From positions 1 through 50,695 of the forward strand of contig JASHOM010000077.1 of NCBI GenBank assembly GCA_030041115.1: a DNA stretch of 50,695 bases. The letters run 5' to 3'. A model generated the notes under the pieces. That model was not told where the DNA came from, searched no databases, and saw nothing but the letters and a program-made list of their open reading frames with translations. The position numbers and the translations under genes are program-made. The DNA is from Vulcanimicrobiota bacterium. Lineage in GTDB: Bacteria; Vulcanimicrobiota; Vulcanimicrobiia; Vulcanimicrobiales; Vulcanimicrobiaceae. Shown piece after piece: positions 22,250 through 31,318 of this stretch (positions within the stretch are counted from its first letter, which is position 1; each line of letters begins with the position of its first letter).

Positions 22250-23416
22250 ATGATTCGCGGCGCACCGCAAACCCCGGCGACGATGTCGGATCCGGTGAAT
22301 GCGGCGATCCTCGCGGTTGCGGAAGACCGTCTGTCGGGCTTCCAGACCGATCCCTTCGGCGAGATCGCCGCGCGCAGCGGCGTACCGGTCGAGACGGTGA
22401 TCCAACGCGTCATCGCGATGTTGGAGGCCGGCACGATTCGGCGCGTGCGCCAAACCTTGCTCGCAACGAATCTCGCCGGCGGCGCGCTCTGCGCCTGGGA
22501 AGTCGGCCCGGGGGAGCTCGACGCAGCCTTCGACTACATGTTTGCCCAGGATCCGTTTTCCGGGCACGTCGTGATTCGAACGACCGATGCGGTCTCCGCG
22601 GGAAGCAGCTACCGGCTGTGGACGACGCTCAAGGTGCCCCAGGGCTTCTCGCTGCGCAAGCACGCGCGCTGGCTGTGCGACCGCGTCGGAGCCGAGCGCT
22701 TCCGTTTGATGCCGGCGAAGATGCTTTTTGCGCTGGGCGTCGGCCACGTTCGCCGCCGCGGCCTCGAAGCGGGTGCCCGCGCCGCGGAGCTTGCGCAGCC
22801 GTTGCGCGCATCGGTCGTCCGCCTGAGCGAGCGTGACTGGCGCGTGCTGGTTGCGCTCAAACGCGAGTTCGCTCCCGGGGAATTGATTCGCGACCTTTGG
22901 GACGCACGGGCCCGCGAGGCCGGGGTCGATCTCGAGACGTTCGTTTCCATCGCGCGATCGCTCGACGAGCGCGGCGTCGTCGGACGCTTTTCGACTTTTT
23001 TGGAACACGTCAAGCCGACCGCCGGAAACGAGCGCGCGACCCGGTACAACGCGCTTTTTCACTGGGCCGTGCCGGCCGGGCGCGAGATCGCGGCGGGCTG
23101 CGAGATAGGGCGGCACTACGTCGTCACCCACGCCTACTGGCGCGAGGGCGGCCCGGAGTTCCACGACGTCAACGTCATGGCCGTGGCTCACGGAATGGAG
23201 AAGGCGGCCCTGCTCGCACACAAGACCGCCATCGACGCGCACCTGCGCGAGGCGGGCATTGATTTCGCTTACACGAATGTTTTTTGGGGAGGCCGCAGCG
23301 AGATCAAGCCATCGGAGATCGCGCCGGCGGCCTATTACGAGTTTTGCCGCAAGCACGGCATCGACCCGGATGCGATGCGCGCGGACGACGCCGACGAGGG
23401 AGGAGCCTGCGCATGA
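22250..23416 (+). CDS. Tandem AsnC/Lrp-like protein resembling fused siroheme decarboxylase AhbA-AhbB (NirDL-type)
   Basis: A 388-residue protein with two copies of a module made of a winged helix plus a ferredoxin-like domain. The first starts around 16-60 (FGEIAARSGVPVETVIQRV, then LEAGTIRRVRQTLLATNL). The second starts around 200-250 (SERDWRVLVALKREFAPGE, then RGVVGRFSTFLEH). In the second, RHYVVTHAYW and FHDVNVMAVAHGME recall the SHCYxR and YNLYAMVHG motifs of AhbB/NirL decarboxylases. The family decarboxylates siroheme in alternative heme or heme d1 synthesis; a regulator role is also possible. No heme genes are adjacent. Start ATG 22250; ATG 22283 is an alternative. The stop shares ATGA with the next gene. 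Confidence 0.68.
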   Translation: MIRGAPQTPATMSDPVNAAILAVAEDRLSGFQTDPFGEIAARSGVPVETVIQRVIAMLEAGTIRRVRQTLLATNLAGGALCAWEVGPGELDAAFDYMFAQDPFSGHVVIRTTDAVSAGSSYRLWTTLKVPQGFSLRKHARWLCDRVGAERFRLMPAKMLFALGVGHVRRRGLEAGARAAELAQPLRASVVRLSERDWRVLVALKREFAPGELIRDLWDARAREAGVDLETFVSIARSLDERGVVGRFSTFLEHVKPTAGNERATRYNALFHWAVPAGREIAAGCEIGRHYVVTHAYWREGGPEFHDVNVMAVAHGMEKAALLAHKTAIDAHLREAGIDFAYTNVFWGGRSEIKPSEIAPAAYYEFCRKHGIDPDAMRADDADEGGACA

Positions 23417-25080
23417 GTTCGAAGTCCCGGTGCCTGGCAGTCGCGTTGGCTTCGGCCATATCGATGACGGGCTGCACGAAGGTCTCCACCGGCGGAGAAG
23501 CCGGCACGCGTCATGCGTGGACGATTCCGGGCGTCTTCCGATTCTCGGAGGCCAGCGATCCCAAAGGCCTCAATCCGGTGCTCGACTCCGCATCGCCGAC
23601 GCTCGATCTGTCGATGTTCATCTTTTCGTGGACGATTCGCTACGACGCCAAGGGGCGGCCGGTGCCCGATGCGTTGCGCGAGGTTCCGACCGTCGCCAAC
23701 GGCGACGTCAGCAAGGACGGACTGACCCTGAAGTACAAGCTCCGGCCGAACATCGAGTGGCAAGACGGCGTACCGCTCACCTGCGACGACCTGAAGTTCA
23801 CCTGGCAAGTCGTGATGAACACTCACAACAACGTCGTCACGACCGACGGCTACAAGGACATCGGAAGCATCGACTGTTCGGATCCGCACGTCGCCGTCAT
23901 CCACATGAAAAAGCTCTACGCGCCGTACCTGCAGCAGCTATGGAGCGTCAACGGCAACGCGCCCATTCTGCCGCGGCACTTGCTCGCCAAATATAACGAC
24001 GACAAAGGCTCCTTCAACACGGCGCCGTACAACGCGTTGCCGGTGGGCAGCGGGCCCTTCAAAGTCGTCGCGTGGGACCGCGGGCAAGAAGTCCGAATGG
24101 TCGCAAATCCGTATTTCTACCTCGGGCCGCCAAAGCTCAAGGAAGTCGTCTACAAGATCCTTCCCGACGAGAACACCGAGGAGACGCAGCTTCAAACGCA
24201 CGAGATCGACATGCTCGCCACGGGGTCGGGGATGAAGTGGCCGCAATATGCCGCGCTGGCGGCCGACCCTCGCAACGGACTCGTCGCGATCCGGGTCGAC
24301 TCGTTTCTGTTTTCGCACGTCGACTTCAATCTTCGTCATCCGATCGTGAGCGACCGCAACGTTCGCGTCGCGCTCGCCTATGCGACGAACCGGCAGGAGA
24401 TCATCGCTAAAATACTTCACGGGTCGGCGGTTCCCGCCGAGACGGATCAGAGCCCGAAACTCTCGTGGGCCTACACCAACGATGTGACGCATTATCCGTA
24501 CGACCCCGCGAAGGCGCGAGCGATTCTCGATGCGGACGGGTGGAAGGTGGGGCCCGACGGCGTCCGCGTCAAGGACGGGCAGCGCTTGGAGTTCACGCTC
24601 AGCACTCAGACGGAGTCGACGTACGGCAAGGCGCTCCAAACGTTTCTGCAGCGGGAGTGGCGGGAAGTTGGCGCCCAAGCCGACGTCAAGAACTATCCGA
24701 CCAGTCAGTTCTTCGACAACTCGAGCAGCGGAATTCTGCAAGGCGGCCATTACGACGCGGCCGGCTTCAGTTGGTACGGCGCCGCCGATCCGGACGATAG
24801 CCCGATCTACTCGGCGGATAACTTCGCTCCGCACGGACAGAATGCGATGTTTTGGGGCAATCGCATCGCCACCGACGCAATGAACGATGCGCTCAAAACG
24901 GTCGACCAGGCACGGCGCAAGCGCGATTACGTGATCGTGCAGCAGCAACTCACGCTCGACGTACCGACGCTCATCATCAACTTTGCTCGCGTCCCGTTCA
25001 TCTACAACAGCGACTTCAAAGGATTCGATCCGTCGCCCGTCATCTCGGCGTTCTGGGACCCTTGGAACTACTCGATTTAA
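23413..25080 (+). CDS. Family 5 extracellular solute-binding lipoprotein (Opp/Dpp-type), copy 1
   Basis: A 555-residue lipoprotein. The signal (MSSKSRCLAVALASAISMTGC) ends in lipobox MTGC, followed by the SBP family 5 fold. Landmarks are ASDPKGLNPVLDSASPTLDL near the start, then LTLKYKLRPNIEWQDGVPLTCDDLKFTWQ in the middle and DRNVRVALAYATNRQEII later. These proteins deliver peptides, nickel or other ligands to an ABC permease at the inner membrane. No permease or ATPase genes are in the window. ATG 23413 overlaps the previous stop as ATGA and has GGAGGAG upstream. A paralogue follows directly. Confidence 0.9.
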   Translation: MSSKSRCLAVALASAISMTGCTKVSTGGEAGTRHAWTIPGVFRFSEASDPKGLNPVLDSASPTLDLSMFIFSWTIRYDAKGRPVPDALREVPTVANGDVSKDGLTLKYKLRPNIEWQDGVPLTCDDLKFTWQVVMNTHNNVVTTDGYKDIGSIDCSDPHVAVIHMKKLYAPYLQQLWSVNGNAPILPRHLLAKYNDDKGSFNTAPYNALPVGSGPFKVVAWDRGQEVRMVANPYFYLGPPKLKEVVYKILPDENTEETQLQTHEIDMLATGSGMKWPQYAALAADPRNGLVAIRVDSFLFSHVDFNLRHPIVSDRNVRVALAYATNRQEIIAKILHGSAVPAETDQSPKLSWAYTNDVTHYPYDPAKARAILDADGWKVGPDGVRVKDGQRLEFTLSTQTESTYGKALQTFLQREWREVGAQADVKNYPTSQFFDNSSSGILQGGHYDAAGFSWYGAADPDDSPIYSADNFAPHGQNAMFWGNRIATDAMNDALKTVDQARRKRDYVIVQQQLTLDVPTLIINFARVPFIYNSDFKGFDPSPVISAFWDPWNYSI

Positions 25081-25114
25081 AATTTCAAGCAACGCGCAAA
25101 GGAGCTCGCCTGTA

Positions 25115-26728
25115 ATGAAAAAGATTTCGCCGCTCGCCGTCGCGATCGTTTCGGTGCTGCTCTGCTCCTGCACGAAAGCGGGGACGAGCTCGGTAACGCC
25201 GCACTATCTCACGGTCGCCGACGGCAGCGGTGACGTTCCGACGCTCAATCCGCATCTCTTCACCGAACTGACGCTGGGCTTCATCTCGCAGATGACGCAG
25301 GCGTACTTGGTCAAGTACGACGAGCGCAACCGCCCGTACCCCGAGCTGCTTACCGTGATTCCGACGCAGACGAACGGCGGGATCAGCAAGGACGGCGATA
25401 CGATTACCTGGCATCTGCGGCGGGGCGTGCGTTGGTCGGACGGAGCGCCGTTCACGGCCGACGACGTCGTGTTTTCGACCAAGGCGGTGCTGAACCCGAA
25501 CAACAACGAAGTTGGGCGCGACGGCTGGAATCTGATCACGAAGATCGACGAGCCGGACAAATACACGGTGATCTACCATCTCAAGCACCCGTACTCGCCG
25601 TACGTTCCGACCTTTTTCGGGAGCGCCGGCGCCAATCCCGACGTTCTGCCAAAGCACCTGCTGGGGCAGTATCCGAACATCAATCACGTTGCGTACAATG
25701 CCAAGCCGGTGGGCATAGGGCCGTTTCGTATCGCCGCTTGGAAGCGCGGCGACAGCATCGAGCTCGAACCGAATCCCTATTACTTCCGGGGCACGCCGAA
25801 GCTTGCGCACATCACCTACAAGCTCATCCCGTCGTACGATACCTTGCTGACGGCGCTGCAGACCGGCGAGGTCGAGCTTTGGCCGCAGGTTCCGGGCTCG
25901 TACCTCGTTCAAGCGAAGGCGCTGACCCAACTGCACACCGACGTGCAGCCCAGCGTTCTTTACGCGCACCTCGACTTCAACGTAACGCGCCCGCTCGTCA
26001 GCGACCTGCGCGTTCGCGAAGCGATCCGCTACGCGATCGACCGGCGGCGGATCGTCGAAAAAGTCGCGCATGGAAACGGCATCGTTCAAGATAGCACGAT
26101 CTCGCCGGTCTTGCCCTTTGCTCCCAAAGACATTCCGTTCGCCGAGCACGATCCGAGCCGGGCGCAGCAGTTGCTGGACGCCGCGGGATGGAGAGTGGGG
26201 CCGGGCGGGGTTCGTGTCAAAAACGGCAAGCGGCTCTCGCTGGAGTTTCCGTATTTTACCGGCGCCTCGACGGCGGACGAGATCGTGGAGCTCGTTCGTC
26301 AGGACCTGCGCAAGGTCGGGATCGAGATCGAAACGCGAAAATACGCGCCGGCGGTCTTTTTCGCGCAGTACCAAAACGGCGGCATCGTCTACGGTTCCAA
26401 GTGGGACATGACGATGTTCACCTGGCAAGATCTCCCGAACACCGACATTTCGAATCTGTTCGAGTGCAACCAGATTCCGCCCAACGGGCAGAACGTCTTG
26501 CACTATTGCAATCCGAAGCTCGACGCGCTTCTCGAGGAAGTCAAGCACACGTACGACGAGCGAAGGCAGGCCGCTCTCCTGGACCAAGAGATGCGCATCA
26601 TCGTCGCGGACGTCCCGACGATCGTTTTGGACATACCCGACATGGGCTACACGTACGATCGCAATCTCACCGGGTTCCATCCGGGAGCGTTTACGCCGTT
26701 CGACGACATGCTGAATGTCGACATATAG
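25115..26728 (+). CDS. Family 5 extracellular solute-binding lipoprotein (Opp/Dpp-type), copy 2
   Basis: A 537-residue lipoprotein and paralogue of the gene before it. Its signal (MKKISPLAVAIVSVLLCSC) has lipobox-like LCSC. Family landmarks are GDVPTLNPHLFTELTLGF, ITWHLRRGVRWSDGAPFTADDVVFS and DLRVREAIRYAIDRRRIVE. The gap from copy 1 is 34 bases with AAGGAG upstream of the ATG, so both are probably on one transcript. No transport partner is nearby. The 3' end overlaps the opposing GT87 gene by 38 bases. Substrate is unknown; a link to peptides is suggested by family and by the two M55 peptidases 4-5 kb on. Confidence 0.9.
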   Translation: MKKISPLAVAIVSVLLCSCTKAGTSSVTPHYLTVADGSGDVPTLNPHLFTELTLGFISQMTQAYLVKYDERNRPYPELLTVIPTQTNGGISKDGDTITWHLRRGVRWSDGAPFTADDVVFSTKAVLNPNNNEVGRDGWNLITKIDEPDKYTVIYHLKHPYSPYVPTFFGSAGANPDVLPKHLLGQYPNINHVAYNAKPVGIGPFRIAAWKRGDSIELEPNPYYFRGTPKLAHITYKLIPSYDTLLTALQTGEVELWPQVPGSYLVQAKALTQLHTDVQPSVLYAHLDFNVTRPLVSDLRVREAIRYAIDRRRIVEKVAHGNGIVQDSTISPVLPFAPKDIPFAEHDPSRAQQLLDAAGWRVGPGGVRVKNGKRLSLEFPYFTGASTADEIVELVRQDLRKVGIEIETRKYAPAVFFAQYQNGGIVYGSKWDMTMFTWQDLPNTDISNLFECNQIPPNGQNVLHYCNPKLDALLEEVKHTYDERRQAALLDQEMRIIVADVPTIVLDIPDMGYTYDRNLTGFHPGAFTPFDDMLNVDI

Positions 26729-28082
26729 CGTAGGCGAGCAGCGCGCAGCCGAGCAAGGATAGCGCGCGGAGCCCCGCCCAGGCGGGCACCTGCGCGAGCA
26801 AGCCGGTTGCGCGCTGCTCGTTCGCCCATTGCGTCGCGATTGGTGCGACCGGCGCGTGAAGGGCGCGCAGCGCATCGGGCCAAACCGGCGCCGGGTGCCC
26901 GACTGCCAACCAGGCGGCCGCGGCAAAGACGAACGAAAACGCAATCGCCGCCACCAGCGCGCCGCGCGCCCTCGAATTCTTTCCCAACGCCGCGAAAGCG
27001 GCGAAGACGGCCGCCGCGAGCAGTGCGCTTTGTGGAATGCCCGAAGGGCGCTGCGCCAGGCCGAGCCAGTCGACGGCGACGAGCAGCGTTCCGGCGAGTG
27101 CGATCGAGCGCGTCATTCCGGCGGTTCGCAGCGCGCACCAAAGGGCCGCGGCGTACGCTACGACGAGGTCGTGTTCGTGAAAGAATCCTGCGACGAACGG
27201 CGTGAGCGCCGCGAACGCGGCGAAGCGCGCAAAACCGTCGCGCACGCGGAGCGCGAGGACGATCGCGGCGGCGATCGACAGGAGCGCGACGATCGCCGCC
27301 GCCGCGATCGCGGCGACGGGCGTTGCGCCGAAACCGAAGACGACGGACGCCGGAGTGAGTTGAATGGCGACGAAACGCTCGGCCGCGGCGTGTGCCGAGA
27401 TGACTCGCGCGTACGCGAGCGGCCACGCCCAGCCCGCCGCGAGCGCGCCCAGCAGATAGGCCGCGAGCACGCCCAGTGCGATCGCGAGCGTTTGCCGATT
27501 GCGTCCGATTTGCGAGGCGAGCCCGAGCGACGCGTTGGGTTGAGCGAAAGAGACGCATGCGGCCGCCGCTGCAAACGAGGGCGAGCGCGCGCCCGATGCC
27601 GCGACGAGCGTCGCGGCGGCGAATGAGGCCAGCGCAAGCTGACCGAGAGCGAGATCGCTCGTGATCGGCCCAAAGGCAAGCGCCAGCGCGAGCGCCGCGA
27701 GGAACTGCGCGAGCGTCGGACGCACGGTGCCGTAGAGCGCGGCGGCGACGAGCGCCAACAGAAACGCCGCGAGCATCGCCGACCACAGCACGGCGGCAGC
27801 CGCGTACGGCAGCCGCGCCAGGGCCGCCCAAACGAGCAGCGTGGCGGGCGTACCGACGAACGGCAAAACCTCGTTGCGTCGCGCGTCGACGCCGTCGACC
27901 ATGCGTTCCGCGTTCCAGATCGAGCGTCCGTACGGGTCGGCATGCGCGTTCCAGGTGCGCCCCGCCGCCCAGTAGGCTTCGAAGTCGCGCAAGACCGGGC
28001 CGCCGGTGGAGTGAGGACGCACCGCAAGAACCGCGATCGCGATGCACGCGAACGCAAGCGCCGGTAGCCGGTCGCGTCTCAC
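26691..28082 (-). CDS. Polytopic membrane glycosyltransferase-like protein (GT87/DUF2029)
   Basis: A 463-residue, Ala-rich membrane protein with about ten predicted helices. Its N-terminal region DFEAYWAAGRTWNAHADPY is characteristic of the GT87 (DUF2029) family of polyprenyl-phosphate-sugar-dependent mannosyltransferases, and FFHEHDLVVAYAAALW near the C-terminus fits as well. Such enzymes transfer sugars on the outer face of the inner membrane. The GTG at 28082 shares GTGA with the site-2 protease stop. Longer open frames upstream are shadows inside the protease gene. Acceptor and donor are unknown. Confidence 0.76.
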   Translation of the reverse strand: MRRDRLPALAFACIAIAVLAVRPHSTGGPVLRDFEAYWAAGRTWNAHADPYGRSIWNAERMVDGVDARRNEVLPFVGTPATLLVWAALARLPYAAAAVLWSAMLAAFLLALVAAALYGTVRPTLAQFLAALALALAFGPITSDLALGQLALASFAAATLVAASGARSPSFAAAAACVSFAQPNASLGLASQIGRNRQTLAIALGVLAAYLLGALAAGWAWPLAYARVISAHAAAERFVAIQLTPASVVFGFGATPVAAIAAAAIVALLSIAAAIVLALRVRDGFARFAAFAALTPFVAGFFHEHDLVVAYAAALWCALRTAGMTRSIALAGTLLVAVDWLGLAQRPSGIPQSALLAAAVFAAFAALGKNSRARGALVAAIAFSFVFAAAAWLAVGHPAPVWPDALRALHAPVAPIATQWANEQRATGLLAQVPAWAGLRALSLLGCALLAYAICRHSACRRTA

Positions 28083-28897
28083 CAGCCCAACGCACCTGCG
28101 GCGCTTTGAGACGCGTTCGCGTGCGATTGCGCCATCACGAGGAAGAGGCCCAGCACGGTCGCGAGGTACCAGACGCTCACGCGCGCGCGCGCCCCCAAGG
28201 TCATCCGCGCGGCGCGGGGGTCGACGTGCCCTCGCCACGCCGCAATCATCGCCGGAAGGCCGAGCGCGCCGATGATCACGACGAAGAGCACCGGCACGTG
28301 CAAAAAGACCGCAACCGCAACGAAGAGCGAAAAGCCGATGATCCACAGCGGCGGCCAGAGCGCCCCGATGACGCGGCCGCCGTCGAACGGCGGCATCGGA
28401 ATCATGTTGAAGAGATTCAAGAACGCGGATAGGTCGGCGCACGCGTACCAAAAGCGGTCCTTCTCCGCGTCGCCGATGGCATAGCAGACGGCCGCGAGGC
28501 CCAGTCCGACGAGGGGTCCGGCCAGGGCGATATAGGCGTCCTGTTCGAGATCGGGCGGCGCCGCGCCGGCGGTGAACGCGCCGAGCAGCGGTACGAATGT
28601 CGGCAATTTTGCCGGCAAGCCGTATGCGCGAAAGGCGAAGTAGTGCCCGAGCTCGTGGGCGAGCAGGAGCAGGATGACGACGACCGCCAGCTTCCAGCCG
28701 AAGAGTAGGACGTAGACCCAGAGCGAGAGCAGGAAGGTCCAACTGACCGCGAAGAGCTTGCTCCCGATCAAAAAGAGAAACTTGAACTTGAGTAGGAAGG
28801 CGGCGATTGCGGCGAGCAGCGCGCCGAGGCCGCCGCGGCGGCGTTGCGCGTCTTTTGGGGATTCGGGCTGCGGGTCCGCGGGCGGGAGGTATCGCAC
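28079..28897 (-). CDS. Site-2 protease family (M50-like) membrane metalloprotease
   Basis: A 272-residue membrane protein with the zinc motif H81-E-L-G-H85 inside a hydrophobic helix (ILLLLAHELGHYFAFRAYG) and the second metal motif NMIPMPPFDGGRV about 80 residues later. These define the site-2 protease/M50 family of intramembrane metalloproteases. There is no PDZ domain, so it belongs to the compact group whose substrates are mostly unknown. The start is GTG 28897 with GAGG upstream, after a proline-rich, charged N-terminus. It is coupled to the GT87 gene. The 110-base gap to the divergent synthase gene must hold promoters for both, but I see no convincing boxes. Confidence 0.87.
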   Translation of the reverse strand: MRYLPPADPQPESPKDAQRRRGGLGALLAAIAAFLLKFKFLFLIGSKLFAVSWTFLLSLWVYVLLFGWKLAVVVILLLLAHELGHYFAFRAYGLPAKLPTFVPLLGAFTAGAAPPDLEQDAYIALAGPLVGLGLAAVCYAIGDAEKDRFWYACADLSAFLNLFNMIPMPPFDGGRVIGALWPPLWIIGFSLFVAVAVFLHVPVLFVVIIGALGLPAMIAAWRGHVDPRAARMTLGARARVSVWYLATVLGLFLVMAQSHANASQSAAGALGW

Positions 28898-29007
28898 GAA
28901 GACCTCTTCAACCGCATCGCGTGCCGGTCATCGTGATCGCCGGCGCAACCGTCGCGGACCTCGGCCGCCGACCAAGAGCCGGCGGCGCAGCCGGAGAAGA
29001 AAACGCC

Positions 29008-30402
29008 ATGCTCAACGAACCGATCGAGCGCCTCATCCGCGATCCGAAGGAGTTCACGCGCGACGTTCGCTTCCCCGACCCCGCGCAAATTCGCATCTAC
29101 GACGAGACGCTGCGCGACGGCGAACAGATGCCGGGCGTTTGTTACGCGCCGTCGCAGAAGCTCGAGATCGCCAAGGCGCTGGCCGGCGTCGGCGTCCACA
29201 TCATGAGCGTCGGCTTTCCGGCCGCGTCGGAGGGCGATCGCCGGACGCTTCAGCTCGTGATGGGGGCAAAGCGCCGCGGCGAACTCGGCGATGCCGAGAT
29301 CGTCGTGATGTGCCGAAGCAATCGAAACGACATCGACGTGACCGTCAAGACGTTGCGCGACGCCGGCGTCGAGCCGTGCGAGGTGACGTTCTTCATCTTT
29401 ACCAGCGGCAGCGATCTGCACTTGAAATACAAGATCGGCAAGACCCTCCTGCGCTACGAAGGACGCGACGAGCGGGAGTGGCTCGAGCTGCCGCTTGACT
29501 TCTACCGTTCGGCGAACATCCGGCTGCAGTGCGACGCGATCCGGCACGCGCGCGAGTGCGGAATAGACCGTGTCGAGTTCGGGGCCGAAGACGGCAGCCG
29601 CGGCGACGTCGCGTACTTCATCGAGTACTTCAAGGCGGGCTTGGCGGCGGGCGGTACGCGCCCGGCGTGGCCCGACACGGTCGGAACGCTGACGCCCGAA
29701 GCCACGCGCTGGTACTGCTCGCGCATCGTCGCGGGATTGCCCGACGGGCTGCCGATCGTCGCGCATCTGCACAACGATTACGGCCTGGGGACGATCAACG
29801 CAATCACCGCCGCCTCGTGCGGGTTCAAAGTCATCTCCGTGACGGCGAACGGCTACGGCGAGCGCGCGGGCAATGTGAAGCTGCACGAGTTTGCGGTCGC
29901 GCTCCGCGTGCTCTACGGCATCGAGCTGCCCGGTTTCAGATACGACAAGCTGCGCGACTTGGCGCGCTTCATGGAACGCATGAGCGGCATCCCGCTGCAG
30001 CAGCACGAGCCGATCGTCGGCGCGAAGGTCTTCGCCCACGAGTCGGGCATCCATACGCAGGCGATGTTGATCGATCACCGCATGTACGAAGCGGTTCCGG
30101 GAGAGCTCGTCGGCGCCCGGACGACCTGGGTCTTCGGCAAACACACCGGCGCGGCGCTGGTCGAAGATACCCTGCGCCGTGAGCGCGAGCGCCTCGTTCG
30201 CGCCGGAGTCGAACCAACGCCGGAGCTCGCGCACCGCGTCACCGGCGAGGTCAAACGCTTGCGCGAGGAGCGCGCGGCATCGAGCAAAAGTGAAGAGACG
30301 ATCGAGCTGTACGAAGCGGCAATGCGCCGGCTCTCGCTCGACGAGAACGACGTCGTCGAGATTGCCATCGCGCTGGGATCTCCGACGGCCGCAGCACACT
30401 AG
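29008..30402 (+). CDS. DRE-TIM metallolyase: isopropylmalate/homocitrate synthase family
   Basis: A 464-residue Claisen-condensing enzyme. The family motif DETLRDGEQMPGV (about 31-43), the metal ligands in VAHLHNDYGLG and the catalytic HESGIHTQAM are present. The core barrel (about 28-300) is followed by about 150 residues with a helical lid and no clear full LeuA regulatory domain. HTQAML followed by VPGELVG-x-x-TTWVFGKHTG is closer to homocitrate-synthase-type proteins than to standard LeuA (HQDG). It joins acetyl-CoA to a 2-oxoacid; which one cannot be read here. GGAG lies 12 bases before ATG 29008. No other leucine or lysine pathway genes are adjacent. Confidence 0.85.
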   Translation: MLNEPIERLIRDPKEFTRDVRFPDPAQIRIYDETLRDGEQMPGVCYAPSQKLEIAKALAGVGVHIMSVGFPAASEGDRRTLQLVMGAKRRGELGDAEIVVMCRSNRNDIDVTVKTLRDAGVEPCEVTFFIFTSGSDLHLKYKIGKTLLRYEGRDEREWLELPLDFYRSANIRLQCDAIRHARECGIDRVEFGAEDGSRGDVAYFIEYFKAGLAAGGTRPAWPDTVGTLTPEATRWYCSRIVAGLPDGLPIVAHLHNDYGLGTINAITAASCGFKVISVTANGYGERAGNVKLHEFAVALRVLYGIELPGFRYDKLRDLARFMERMSGIPLQQHEPIVGAKVFAHESGIHTQAMLIDHRMYEAVPGELVGARTTWVFGKHTGAALVEDTLRRERERLVRAGVEPTPELAHRVTGEVKRLREERAASSKSEETIELYEAAMRRLSLDENDVVEIAIALGSPTAAAH

Positions 30403-30423
30403 TGTGCCGAACCGTAAATGGCG

Positions 30424-31248
30424 TCACGCCATCGCGCCGAGACGCCAGGCGGCCACGAAGGCTTTGAAGAGCACTGCATAGTCGTCGTGGACGAAACGCA
30501 CGCCGCGTGCGCCGGTCCGTTCGAAGCCCGGAATCGTCGCGACGAGATGGGCTTGGGCGGTCGTGACGAGCTGCACCTCGAGCGCGAAGGGCGGATCGAA
30601 GCGAAATGGCTTGGCGCCGCCGGCTTCGCGCACGGCCCGTTCGGCGACGCTTCGAATCGCGCGCCGCGCGGCGTCGGGGAGCATCGACGCGGCGGCAAAG
30701 TTTCCGATCGAATCCTTGACGATCACGCCGCGAACCCAGGGCATCTGCTCCTGGACGCCTTCGACCGTCGTGCGATCGCCGGTCACGACCAACAGGGGAA
30801 CGCCGTAATGGCCGAGCAGACCCGCGTTGATCGTCGCCTCGCTGCAACGCAGGTCGTTGATGCGGACCTCGTAAACGACCGACGGCGTGTACGTGTGGCA
30901 AAGAACTGCATCGGCGTCGCCCGCGGCGCCGTGATAACCGATGAAAAAGGCGCCGTCGAAACCGTTGCCGGCGTCTTGCACCATCGACAGCGGCTTGCGA
31001 TTGCCGAAAATCACGCGTACGCCGGCGGGAAGTTCGTCGAGAAGAAGATTACGCATGGCTCCGTGCGAGTCGTTGACCAGAACCTCGTCCGCGCCGCCCG
31101 CGCGCGCGCCTTCGATGGCGCTTACTATCTCGCGGGTGTAATACCGGCGAAAGATCTCGAAGTCGCGATGTGGCGTTCGCGCGTCAACCTGCTCCCAGGC
31201 GCAGATTCCGGCAACGCCCTCCATGTCGCCGGAAATATAGAGCTTCAC
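30424..31248 (-). CDS. M55 family D-aminopeptidase-like protein (DppA-like), copy A
   Basis: A 274-residue member of peptidase family M55. Metal ligands match DppA of B. subtilis: D8 and E10 in SGDMEG, H62 in NDSHGAMRN, histidine in GYHGAAG and glutamate in CSEATINAG. DppA is a zinc D-aminopeptidase that acts on D-Ala peptides from cell wall. The start is GTG at 31248 (VKLYISGDMEG); the frame is open for 51 more codons without a good start. It lies 70 bases after its paralogue and converges on the synthase gene. GGGACG lies upstream of the start. Confidence 0.88.
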   Translation of the reverse strand: MKLYISGDMEGVAGICAWEQVDARTPHRDFEIFRRYYTREIVSAIEGARAGGADEVLVNDSHGAMRNLLLDELPAGVRVIFGNRKPLSMVQDAGNGFDGAFFIGYHGAAGDADAVLCHTYTPSVVYEVRINDLRCSEATINAGLLGHYGVPLLVVTGDRTTVEGVQEQMPWVRGVIVKDSIGNFAAASMLPDAARRAIRSVAERAVREAGGAKPFRFDPPFALEVQLVTTAQAHLVATIPGFERTGARGVRFVHDDYAVLFKAFVAAWRLGAMA

Positions 31249-31252
31249 GCTT

Positions 31253-31294
31253 CGTCCCTCGTCCTTCGACTTTGCGGATGAGAAGCTCGGGACG
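31253..31294. repeat. Small REP-like palindrome between the two M55 genes
   Basis: CGTCCC (31253-31258) pairs with GGGACG (31289-31294), and CTTC (31264-31267) with GAAG (31282-31285). The core CCTTCGAC ... GAAGCTC resembles dispersed REP-like elements of the CCCTTCGACAAGCTCAGGG type seen in many GC-rich genomes. One of two such candidates in this window. Confidence 0.35.
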
Positions 31295-31318
31295 GCAGGC
31301 TGGGCATGACGCGGTGCT

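Noticed and set aside
21311-23356. A 681-codon minus-strand frame
   Set aside because: It runs opposite the TolC-like and AhbA/B-like genes, both with recognisable domains. The translated product is compositionally biased and family-less.
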